The position numbers and the translations under genes were made by a program. The notes below the pieces were generated by a model, which was given only the letters and a program-made list of their open reading frames with translations, made no database searches and was not told where the DNA came from. Positions 43,525-53,211 of a stretch of DNA of 64,000 nucleotides are shown here, in pieces (positions within the stretch are counted from its first letter, which is position 1; every line of letters begins with the position of its first letter). The DNA comes from Aquila chrysaetos chrysaetos (lineage: Eukaryota; Chordata; Aves; Accipitriformes; Accipitridae): assembly GCF_900496995.4 (NCBI RefSeq), contig NC_044024.1, positions 1 through 64,000 of the forward strand, read 5' to 3'.

Positions 43525-44094
43525 TGTTATAAACGCTCGTGACAAATTGGAGGAGCCAATTTGTATTGGATAAAAAAATCGAATTTATTAGCAAGTGATA
43601 AGAGAGCAAAACAGCGCTGGGCGGCCAGGGAGGCAATGCTCCGCCATAGGCCCGCAACTTTATGTTACTGTTACATTCCTTACATACATTTCATGTACCC
43701 CTTTCTTGTAAGTCTCTGCCTTGTCCTGCTTCTTCTTTCTTCATTCGTGCAGGTTTGTTACTATGCAGATTCGGTAAATTTTCTCAAGGATGAGTATCCT
43801 TTGATGTAGAACGTCTTTTGACGTGGAGAAATACAGTCTTGGTAAATTGCAGCTGTTGTCTTTCCTCTCCTTATCTAGTAAGTTATAGCTGTTGTTCTTT
43901 TCCCTCCTTATATGGTAAGTTATAGCCATTGCTCTTTTCCCCCCTTATCTAGTAAGTTATAGCCATTGCCCTCCTCCTGCGACCTTTACGCATCACTTAA
44001 GCAAGCTTTGTTATTTACACAAGGCATATGTTAACTCTCAATATGTCTCTTCCCCCTTCTCGATTTCATGAACAAAGTTAACCCGTTCATTACA
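43525..44094 (-). repeat. 3' LTR of provirus 2
   Basis: 570 bp. The first ~130 plus-strand bases (R-U5 side) and last ~33 bases match provirus 1 LTRs, but the middle U3 part (about 43655-44060) does not. It includes an internal TAAGTTATAG(C/T) repeat near 43880-43980. Confidence 0.93.
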
Positions 44095-46250
44095 ATCCCC
44101 CCTTTTCTATTTTATCCTGATTTTGTTCATTAAATCGATCCAATGCTTCTTTTGCCCGCCCGAGGATAGGAGTAATTCCTCCATCTCCTATCTGTTCATA
44201 TTGCTTTCGTAGCAGCATTAAATGTGCAGCTTCTAAGCGCCTTTTAACAACAGCGATCAACTTATTAAAAATGCATGGCCCAAAAGTCAAAAATAAGATC
44301 AACAAAATAAGAGGTCTTGTAATAGTTGACAATAGGGTGGTTAACCAGGGTGAATAATTAAACATGGACTCATACTAGTTCTGTTGTACTTCTCAGTCTT
44401 TTTTCCATTTTTCTAACCCCTCCCGTAGCTTGGCCATTGTATCTCTAACTACTCCAGTATGGTCAACATATACACAACACTCCTCCCGTAGGGCTGCACA
44501 TAACCCCCTCTGCTGCATGAACATTAAGTCCAAGCCCCGTCTGTTTTGCAATACTACTTCTGATAAAGACCTAACAGACTGTTCTAGGGTTGTCATGGCC
44601 TCTTCTATCTTAGCCAAATCCTCGTCGACCGCTACCCTTAGGGATTGAAATTTTTTTATTTTGTTGTACGAGGGAGGTTATTCCTGTACCAGCTCCAGCA
44701 GCTCCGATTGCCATGAGAGTTGCTACCGTGAGGGCTGTAAAGGGCTCACGTTTCTGTATGTGATGGGCCTGAGTAGTTTGATAGTCATAAACAAAACTTT
44801 CGGGATGGTAAATAAGCCTAGGTATCACAGCTACTTGTATACAATATTCAGCTGTCTAATTAAAGACCTTTAGGGATATACAAGGTGTAACCCCAGTTTG
44901 GGAGCAAATCCACTTAGTATTATCTGCAGGAATTAACCACTCAGCTGTTATTTCTCCTGATTTGCGAGTTGTGTTACACAGGTGTCGTTTGTCCTTTGGG
45001 ACATTTTTGATACACTTTCTTTTTCCCGATACTTGGGACATTGTTATCCCTTGTTTACATCCAGATTCTTTATTCTACATACACTGAGCTGGATTTGTTC
45101 CGTTGGACTTTTTAAATCTACTGTCCACCTCAATAGCTTCATAAAAGGGCGGTCGAATGTCGTAACACAACCAACAATGCTCAGTTATATTAGGGTGGGT
45201 GGCATTCAGTACCTGATAACTGGCTTGGAGCATATCCCACAATGGGTTGATTCTTGTTGATACGCCTGAGATATTGTTTTCAGCGATGTCTATGTTAGGG
45301 AGGATAGTAGCAGTCTGTACAATACTGTTACTATCATCTTCCTCTGTTACGACCGAATTTGGTCCTACACCAGAGGGTTCATTTGGCACCAGCTCTTTCC
45401 TTATCGTAATTATTCCCCCTGAATCTGCGCCTGGTTTTCAAAGTCTGACTCCCCATGTTCTCCCGGTTAACCAAGCAGGATCTTTCGGGTTGGTTATATT
45501 AATATAAATATATGGGCAGTTTCCACTCCATAGTCCTGTTTGGCTTCCATCCCAACCATGTGAAGCAGGTGTACATCCATGAGGTCCCCACCCTACAGAT
45601 AGGAATTTATCTGGACCTCCCCCAGGAATCCAATCAGAAGCTATAGTTTCGCAACCCCAATAAGCACAATAGTAAGAGTCGGGATGGTTGTAATACCCCT
45701 TTCCAGGGTTAGAACTGGGACAAAAGTAAAAGCCTAAGTTATGTAGACATGGGTTCCTGGGTACGATTTGACATAAGGATTGATTAAAGCTTGGGGCCCC
45801 GGCAGCAATTACTTGCTGTAGTATCTTTTGATCCTCCCACCTATAGAGCGTCCATTTGTAAGGTTGGTGGGGGTTCCCTTTACCTTGGGTTGTCTCTATT
45901 AGCATTAGTAACAGTCCTATCATCCAAGTGCTTAATCTCAAGTTTGAGAAAAGTGGTGTCCCTTTACCCTTGCGACAGGTATTCCGAGGGTGCTGATAAT
46001 CATTTTGATTTTTGTCTTCATCCCTGGTGAGAGATGGGAGACTTTGGGGAAGCTCTGAGGACGTTTTGTTTGGGAGTAATAAGTCAAGAGGCTCCGTAAG
46101 CCTTCTCTGGAGGTAGTTCATCAACCTTAATCCCCACAGCAGTACGTCTCTGCCCTCTTTGCCTACTCTGTTGCTTAGAGCAGCAAGGTGTATCATCTTC
46201 TCGGCAGCAGTCGTATTCTTCAGGGGAACCTCCTTTATATTTACTTTGCT
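44090..46250 (-). pseudogene. env: Env of provirus 2, gamma-type, disrupted
   Basis: One frame runs from the leader through the signal-like segment and the surface unit (45438-46196), then after a single TGA (45438-45440) continues open to 45075. The CWLC motif is in this second part. A further stop and frame changes separate the transmembrane unit pieces (44610-44828, 44393-44617) and the anchor with tail (44090-44365). Potential N-glycosylation sites (for example NITN, NATH) are visible. The TGA at 45438-45440 sits at the same codon as the one at 33490-33492 in provirus 1. Confidence 0.9.
44095..44109 (-). other. Polypurine tract of provirus 2
   Basis: Same AGAAAAGGGGGGAT as provirus 1, directly upstream of the 3' LTR on the minus strand. 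Confidence 0.85.
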
Positions 46251-46635
46251 TTGACTTATATGCGTCCCAGTTTGTATCCTTCACTTCCCAAGCTCCCCAC
46301 CCCACTCTGACCACTGTTCGTCTGCGGGATACTTGCACTATTTCAGCCTTTGTTGGGCATAACTCATTTACATAAAGACAACACTTCTCAGGGTTTATGC
46401 CTTTAGCAAAAATATCCCACCATTCTTTGGAGTCTTTTATAATTTTCCCAGTTGATATTCCCACACATAATGCTTGCTCAATTAATTCCTGTTCGTAATT
46501 ATAACATTCGTGGCAAATGTCACTAGGGGAATACCCATAGGAGCAATGTGTCCACCACTTTTCTCTACAAAGTTTACACCTGTAACATACAAAGATAACA
46601 TATACAGTGAGGATTTTTACAAAAGACAGTCTCAC
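46084..46635 (-). CDS. Extra ORF between pol and env, Cys-rich with basic motif (provirus 2 copy)
   Basis: The 183-codon frame has the same architecture as 34136-34690: Cys-rich N-terminal third (CYRCKLC, CHEC), conserved WWDIFAK and WGAWEV segments in the middle, and an Arg-rich part (RQRGQRR, one Arg fewer). It begins on a GTG. The frame is open upstream to about 46671 with no ATG, bounded by a stop at 46672-46674. It overlaps the env leader frame by over 100 bases. Maintenance of two overlapping open frames in two otherwise damaged proviruses suggests coding, but I have no homolog to name. Confidence 0.6.
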   Translation of the reverse strand: MRLSFVKILTVYVIFVCYRCKLCREKWWTHCSYGYSPSDICHECYNYEQELIEQALCVGISTGKIIKDSKEWWDIFAKGINPEKCCLYVNELCPTKAEIVQVSRRRTVVRVGWGAWEVKDTNWDAYKSKQSKYKGGSPEEYDCCREDDTPCCSKQQSRQRGQRRTAVGIKVDELPPEKAYGAS

Positions 46636-46742
46636 TCCTCCACTTTTCTTCAGAACTTGATTTTCAAGCTGTCAGGGTCTCTGGTCGCCTCCCAATGAGA
46701 ACTCCGAATTGGTCCTTTGATCCTGCTTGCATGAGTCCATCC

Positions 46743-48401
46743 TCATTCTGCAGTTCGGACAGCGGTTTCTGTGGTAAGTAAAACAAGAAAGGGCACCTCC
46801 CACCTAGGAGTTAGAGAGGATTCTTTCCAGGCTCTGATTAATACCATATCACCTGGCTTCACTGAATGTATGGATATATCTAAGGGTGGCTTCTGTACTA
46901 CCATTCCCTTCTTTCGCAATCGCTCTCTCTTTTTCATTATCTGAACAATATAAGGGTTAATACTATCTTCATCTAAAGTAGGATAATTGGCTGGGCATTC
47001 CATATCATAGGGCATGCCATATAACATTTCAAATGGGGAAATTCCAGTATCCGCTCGGGGCTGAGTCCGAATATTTAATAAAGCAATTGGCAAACATTTT
47101 ACCCAGGACATTTTGGTTTCTATCATTAACTTACTTAGTTGCTTCTTTATTTCTCCATTCATTCGTTCTACTTTCCCGGAATTTTGGGGATGCCACGGGG
47201 TATGGAACTCCCACTTAGTTCCAAAGGGGGCTAGAGCTTCTTTTATTACTTTGGAAACGAAATGTGGGCCTCTATCTGAATCAATAGTTTCAATATTTCC
47301 ATATCGCGGTATGATATGCTCTAAAAGTATTTTTACCACTGTATTGGCAGTTGCCCCAGCAGTAGGGAACGCCTCGACATAATGAGTGAGGTGGTCTACC
47401 AATACAAGTAAGTGTTTATATCGCCCTACTTTAGGGAGATCAGTAAAATCAATTTGTATTAGCACGACTCCATTTTGCAACCGGTATTCCCGTAGAATCC
47501 GTTCTAGGGCTTGTCCAAATAAGTTTGGGGATTCCGTGAACTCTTGGGGAAATACAGTCCACCTTAACTGCTGTTTCCTATGAGTGTCTGGGTCTTCTCA
47601 CTCAAAGGCAAAATAATCTCTACATTCCTCCTTAAGAGGGCATGACCAGAATGCATCTTTAAGATCTATTACACTATACCATTGGTTTTCAGGCCCCAAT
47701 TGACTCAACAGGGTGTGTGGGTTTGCCACTACCGGGAACGGGCTGACAGTCCGTTTATTGATTTCTCTTAGGTCATGCACCAGCCGATAGCTACCATCAG
47801 ATTTTTTTACTGGTAAAATCGGGGTATTAAAAGGGGACATGCAGGGTTCGAGTACCCCCTTTCCCAATAGTCTTTCAATCTCAGGTTTTAGTCCCCTTCT
47901 CCCTTCATTAGATAAGGGATATTGTTTAACTCTCACTGGAATCTCTGGGTTCTTAATAACCACTTCAAACGGTTCAATATCCAGTTTTCCAACTGTTTCG
48001 GGAGTATACCACACTTCAGGGTTAATTTGCTTCTTGTCCACCTCTGTAAGGGGACAAAGCCTGATTTTCAACTCTTCCTTTTCCACATCCACCCGAATCC
48101 CCATTTCTATGATTAAATCCTTATCTAATAAGTTATATTCTGCTTCAGGTACCAACAACAGCATTCCGATTCTATATCTGTAACTTGATTCCACCGCCAC
48201 ATCTTTTATAACGGGGACCCTAAAAGGTTCCCCTTTTGCTCCAATTACATTAACTTTATCCTCAGATATGTTACATCCCGGAGGTAATGATTGTACCGTA
48301 GACCTTTCGGCCCCGGTATCTACAAGAAAGATCACCTCCTGACGCTGAGGACCCACTTTTAAAGTTATTAAGGGCTCTTTCTTATCAGGGGTCCTCAGCA
48401 C
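46743..48401 (-). pseudogene. pol: Pro-pol of provirus 2 with RT-integrase deletion fusion
   Basis: 47598-48401 starts with the aspartic protease (LVDTGAERS, catalytic DTGA) and runs into N-terminal reverse transcriptase (VHDLREIN) until a stop near 47598. 46743-47480 begins with the RT segment just before the active site and passes directly into integrase at IDFTDLPKVG. The deletion removes YVDD, RNase H and the integrase zinc-binding domain, and the join is in frame. Integrase catalytic landmarks remain (DFTDLP, SDRGPHF, SGKVERMN). It ends at a premature TGA at 46743, where provirus 1 has CGA. Confidence 0.9.
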
Positions 48402-48419
48402 ATAGAGCCCCTGACCCCG

Positions 48420-49930
48420 CTAATCCTCCCGAAACACTTTTTCATCCTGAATCCTTTTTCTACATTCTCTCTTCATGTGTCCTTTTTTCCCGCAATAAAA
48501 ACATTCCACGGCTTTATCTCCTCTCCCCCCGATTCTTTCCTTATCCCCGCCCCCCCGAGGCCGACCGGGTCTCATTATCACACCTTTCTGTCCCTCTCTT
48601 ACCGCTGCAACCAGCAGCCTAGTCTGTCGCTTTTCCGTTTCCTCTTCTCGCCTCACATACACCTTTTGAGCTTCTCTAAGTAATTCATCCAACCCCCGCT
48701 CCTGCCAGTCCTCAATTTTCCCCAACTTCTTCCTAATATCTCCCCACGACTTGGCCACGAACTGAGTTTTCAGCAACGCTTGTCCTACAGGAGTGGCAGG
48801 GTCCACCCCAGAATATAGCTGGAAACTTTTCCTTAACTTTTCAAGCCATTCCGTTGGGGTCTCATCTTTCTTTTGCTGTTCATGAAAGGCTTTATTAATA
48901 TTCTGTCCTCGGGGAACAGATTCCCGTATCCCCTGAATTATAATTGTTCTCAAGTCTGACATATTATTCCTATGAGCCAGATCCTGATTATTCCAGTTTG
49001 GCCGATTTAAGGGCCATTTTTGATCCGCCGCCGGACCAGCCTGATGCTGCTGGTCCTACATTTTCATCCCAGCCCCTCTAATCATGTCTCTTTCCTCTAC
49101 GGTAAATAATATGCCCAGGATAGACTGTAATTCATCCCACGTGTACAAATTCGGTCCCAAGAATTGATCCAACCTTTCGGCTACCCCCAGGGGATCATCT
49201 AACAGATTCCCCATTTCCTTCTTAAATTCCCTTACATCCCCTGTATTAAGGGGGACTGCCACATACCCCGTTCTTGGTCCTCCCTGTCCATCCCCACCAG
49301 GCATCAACATTTCCTGAAGAGGAAACAATCTTTCCTTTCCTCGCATTATTCTATTACGTGCAGACCTTCTGAGAGGGGGTGCCGGGATTGGGGAATCAGG
49401 TTCCGAATCTGACCCGCCCCGGGCCTGGGCTATTTCCTGGCCTTGGGGTGGGTCCTGAGGCGGAGGGGCCTGAGGGGCATAGGGAGGGAGCCAAAGGGGG
49501 TCCTCATCATTTTTTCGAGGTTTATCTGATCTGTTTTCCCTTAAGGCAAAGACGAATGACGGCTCCCAAGATTGGGGAATCCATAAGGCAGCATATTCAC
49601 TCTCCTCTGGGCTGGCTGGTGGTCTTTTATTGTTTACCCATATATTTAATTGTTGACACACCCAATCCTCAGGGGACCCGAACACAGGCCAAAGTACATG
49701 AGGATTGCTGAAAGGTTTCCCACCCCAAATCTCAATACAATAATTGATCATTTTTTTTCCTTAGACTTATCCTTTCTCTTTGGTGAACTGTCCCAATATC
49801 TTATCATCAGGCCTAAGGGACTATCAGGGGGTATGTCTGGTAACTTATTTCCCTTCCCCATCCCCATGGGACCAGAGGGCTTGCTTTTCCTCTGTCCCAT
49901 CTTCCGAGGTGCCCTTATCCACACACACAC
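48420..49930 (-). pseudogene. gag: Gag of provirus 2
   Basis: Three open pieces. 49748-49930 includes the Met-Gly-Gln matrix start (ATG inside the ORF, after an upstream in-frame leader). 49056-49751 covers matrix, a Pro-rich region with a PPQDPPQ stretch, and the capsid start. 48420-48962 covers capsid C-terminus and nucleocapsid with one zinc knuckle (CFYCGKKGHMKREC). A homopolymer A-run frameshift near 49750 and a stop near 49056 separate the pieces. A single stop separates gag from the protease frame, as in gammaretroviruses. Confidence 0.9.
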
Positions 49931-50268
49931 TCACTTTCCCTCGGTCGTGACTCGCTCCCTTGCGGGCTACGAGAACTGCACTACTGGAGGGTCCGCACTC
50001 GCGTGATCTCAGAGAGACCTCTCACACAGTCGCACCTCGGGATAACCACCCCAACCAAACGGCTCACACTTTATATACTCACCCGCTCCTGGGTCTTCGC
50101 TTGGTCTTCGTGCACAAAATTTAAGGGGTCCTGCAGGTTCTTTTGCTCAGTTATCGTAATTTAAAGGGGTTCGCGGGTCCAGGGTGTGGCGACGACACCT
50201 CCTCAAGACGGGGCTATCCAAGGATAGGGTGCCTCCCCGCTTGCGAGGGTCCGCACCAAAGAACACGG

Positions 50269-50286
50269 ATCCGAGTCACGGCACCA
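50269..50286 (-). other. Primer binding site, tRNA-His (provirus 2)
   Basis: Same 18 bases (ATCCGAGTCACGGCACCA on the plus strand) as provirus 1, four bases from the 5' LTR. Confidence 0.9.
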
Positions 50287-50290
50287 AATT

Positions 50291-50861
50291 TGTTATAAAC
50301 ACTCGTGACAAATTGGAGGAGCCAATTTGTATTGGATAAAAAAATCGAATTTATTAGCAAGCGATAAGAGAGCAAAACAGCGCTGGGCGGCCGGGGAGGC
50401 AATGCTCCGCCATAGGCCCGCAACTTTATGTTACTGTTACATTCCTTACATACATTTCATGTACCCCTTTCTTGTAAGTCTCTGCCTTGTCCTGCTTCTT
50501 CTTTCTTCATTCGTGCAGGTTTGTTACTATGCAGATTCGGTAAATTTTCTCAAGGATGAGTATCCTTTGATGTAGAACGTCTTTTGACGTGGAGAAATAC
50601 AGTCTTGGTAAATTGCAGCTGTTGTCTTTCCTCTCCTTATCTAGTAAGTTATAGCTGTTGTTCTTTTCCCTCCTTATATGGTAAGTTATAGCCATTGCTC
50701 TTTTCCCCCCTTATCTAGTAAGTTATAGCCATTGCCCTCCTCCTGCGACCTTTACGCATCACTTAAGCAAGCTTTGTTATTTACACAAGGCATATGTTAA
50801 CTCTTCAATATGTCTCTTCCCCCTTCTCGATTTCATGAACAAAGTTAACCCGTTCATTACA
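50291..50861 (-). repeat. 5' LTR of provirus 2
   Basis: 571 bp, near-identical to 43525-44094. On the minus strand it starts TGTAATGAACGGG and ends TTTATAACA. GTGGC follows at 50862-50866. Confidence 0.93.
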
Positions 50862-51479
50862 GTGGCTGAATATCATATGGCTTGTAACTTCTGTCTTCAA
50901 TGCATGCATGCTTTTCTTTCACTCTTACTCTAGGCTTACACCCACAGCTCTATATTGCTGTGCTGTGCTGTATTCCACAAGCAGTGATTATGTTCAGTCA
51001 GACCGTGAGAACTTAGGCTCTGAAAATAGGCTTCATGGTCAGTAAGTACGTGCTGTGCCCCAAGAGTTGCTGGGCAGCTCAGGCCTTTGTGCAGAGTATT
51101 CATTCTAGTTGCACGCTCTGCGATCCTCACCCTGAATGATTTTCTCAATGTGTTGCCAATGTTTCTGGTAAATACTGTAGCGTCCTCAATTTCTCGCCAT
51201 GGCCTCGCTGGTACTGGATGCCGTTATAGCAGGGAGCAGCAGCCTACTTAATACACAGGCAAGATTGCGGCACAAAGGTGTGCCTTCAGAGAGGTCATCT
51301 ACCTTGGGGTTTCTCTGCTAACTTTAAGTATCAGGTGTTCCAATCACCGGGCACAGCATGCATTTGTCTTTCCATTCTTTTACCAAGCTTACCTGGGTCC
51401 TTCGGTTATTTTCTTTTGGAGGGGGTGGGTAGGTGGGATATTCTCTCTCTCTCGTTTTAAACGTCACAAGCCTAGACCC

Positions 51480-52060
51480 CCCGCAGGGTAACGAATTTCC
51501 CCATTTCCGTTGGCACGAGTCAGAGTAACTAAATACCTTTGTGAGTGTGTGAGAAGGTCCGTGGCTGCTGTGCGCGTCGGTTTGACTGGCCGCTCTTTGC
51601 CCAACCTCGCCATGCCTCCGGCGGGCGCGGTTTGCTCGGGAGGCTGGCCCGGTGCCGTCCTCGGGGAGGCTTTCACCGGGCGCGGGCTGCTCCCGGAGGG
51701 GCGGGGCGCTCGGCCGGGGCCGTGCCGTGCCGGCAAGGCCCGCCGCCGCTGGCGGGAAGGCGCGGCGCGGCTGGTCGGCGGCTCCGCGGCCGTCGCCGCA
51801 GGCCGGAGGGCGGTTTGGGAGCGGGTGAGTCGGGGATGTGCCACCCGGGGAGGCCCGGCGTGGGCCGAGAGCGTTGGGATCGGAGGCGGGGGAGGGCAAG
51901 GGCCGTGTTGTGGCAGTGAACTCGGCGCTCCCCCTCAAAAGCTCAGAGCCCCACGCCTGCCCCAGCGCGCCCCCCGGCCCCACGTCCACTGCCAACCTCG
52001 ACCCCCCCCCCACCGGCCCCAAACCCTGCCCCCAAAGGCCCGAAGTAGTAACAGCTTGGT
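51480..52060 (+). promoter_or_regulatory. CpG island with first-exon donor
   Basis: Dense CpG with GGGGCGGGGC and GCGCGG elements (51700-51790). A consensus donor lies at GAGCG|GTGAGTCGGG near 51825, suggesting a plus-strand first exon ending there. Plus-strand ORFs through it are open on composition only. The next exon-like segment is at 52813. Direction is inferred from the splice signals. Confidence 0.5.
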
Positions 52061-52812
52061 GTTATTAATTGCAAGACTGATTTCTGAAAGGTTTTCTGAT
52101 GGATGTTAGATGGGATCTGTGTTCCGCCCCCACAAAAATTCCTTTTTTTTTTTCCTATTGGAGAAAAAGGAATTTTCAGCATCTTTTGGTGAATAAGATG
52201 ATGGGTGGATGCATAGATAATGTTTGCTTGTTGTTTGTTTGTTTGTGCTTTCTCCTTTTTTTCCAAGCCATCTTTCAGAATGCTCTGTCTATATAGCCCT
52301 CTAAATGTGCCCACTCTGGTATAGTATCACACTGCAGAATCCTTAAGGGGAACAGGAAGATAAAACTTCAAGCTAAGGAATAGCCTAAAAAAATAAAAGG
52401 GTCAGGAAAAGCCAGAGAGAACACTGAAGGGCTGTGCGAAATCTCAGCCATGCTGCAGGACACAGCATGGGTTTTAGGCACATCCTTGGGGAAGGAGCAA
52501 TGTGTTACTCCAGCTGATGGGATAATGGGCACTATTAATTACCAACTTTAAATACTGGATGTGTTGTAAAAGCAGAAAGAACTAGAGATGTCTGGCTCTC
52601 TAGCCCAGCAAAGCTTTAAAAACAAACCAAAAGAACAACAGAACATGCCAAGCAGTCAACCTAAAGCAAACTATTTATGTTTCGGTAACAGAATTGTGTA
52701 GCTTTGTGTAATGAGAGGTTATTCCATCAATCACAGTTAAAGCTTTGGAAAAGTGCTCTGAAAGTATGATAGCCTAATTGGTCTCAACATTCTTTTTTGC
52801 TTTGTTTTGCAG

Positions 52813-52926
52813 GGTAATCCTCCAAAGGAGGACACTTGAAGAGAAGCAGCTGGACACAGTAGTACTGTAGTTCATTTCAGTCATTTTCTTTGAGGCAAGC
52901 ATCCAAGTACAGGAGACATCAAAAAG
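52813..52926 (+). ncRNA. Candidate exon (5' UTR, lncRNA or terminal coding exon)
   Basis: A strong acceptor (TTTTTTGCTTTGTTTTGCAG) precedes it and a GTAATA donor follows AAAAAG. Two readings are possible: an untranslated second exon of a transcript from the CpG island, or, in the shared phase of the 30.9-42.3 kb candidates, 18 codons followed by TAG. I cannot choose from sequence alone. Confidence 0.4.
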
Positions 52927-53114
52927 GTAATAGGTTTAAAACAGCAGGAAATCAGTTAAGTGGTATCACTTTTCTAAGGCAGTTAGGCATTGAAAGAAAT
53001 GTGGGTTAAGTGTTTCTGTATGAAAGTTTGAGGGGGATTACTGAGCAAAAGAACACCAGAAGCTGCTTGGAGCTGTGGCAGAACCAGGTTTGCTCACTGA
53101 TTCAACCTTTTCAG

Positions 53115-53211
53115 GTTTTGTTATTCTCTTACAAATATGAATGAAAACAAACCAAAGAATGATGACATTTGTCTGAAAAACAGAGACTATTTGGGGATCT
53201 CTTTAGATAAA
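53115..53211 (+). CDS. Candidate start-codon exon, unassigned gene
   Basis: The acceptor CAACCTTTTCAG and a consensus donor AAA|GTAAGT bound a 97-base segment. It contains ATG at 53137-53139 and 25 codons, ending in phase 0 (N-terminus MNENKPKNDD). It follows the CpG island and the 52813 exon with no other ATG-bearing exon seen, so it could be where translation starts. I did not find a convincing next exon in phase and do not recognise the peptide. Confidence 0.35.

Larger units (their letters stand above)
43525..50861 (-). mobile_element. Endogenous gammaretrovirus-like provirus 2 (two LTRs, internally deleted)
   Basis: 7,337 bases, minus orientation, flanked by a 5-bp direct repeat GTGGC (43520-43524 and 50862-50866). 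The LTRs (570 and 571 bp) differ at about three bases and one indel, so it is older than provirus 1. Internal sequence is closely related to provirus 1, and the same tRNA-His PBS is used. It keeps most of gag, the protease and the N-terminal RT. It has lost the RT active site, RNase H and integrase N-terminus through one deletion. The extra ORF is open; env has few lesions but is broken. Confidence 0.95.

Noticed and set aside
43561..43809. Identical 82-codon plus-strand ORFs at 43561 and 50327
   Set aside because: Both lie inside the LTRs of provirus 2, antisense to it; the duplication simply reflects the two LTRs.
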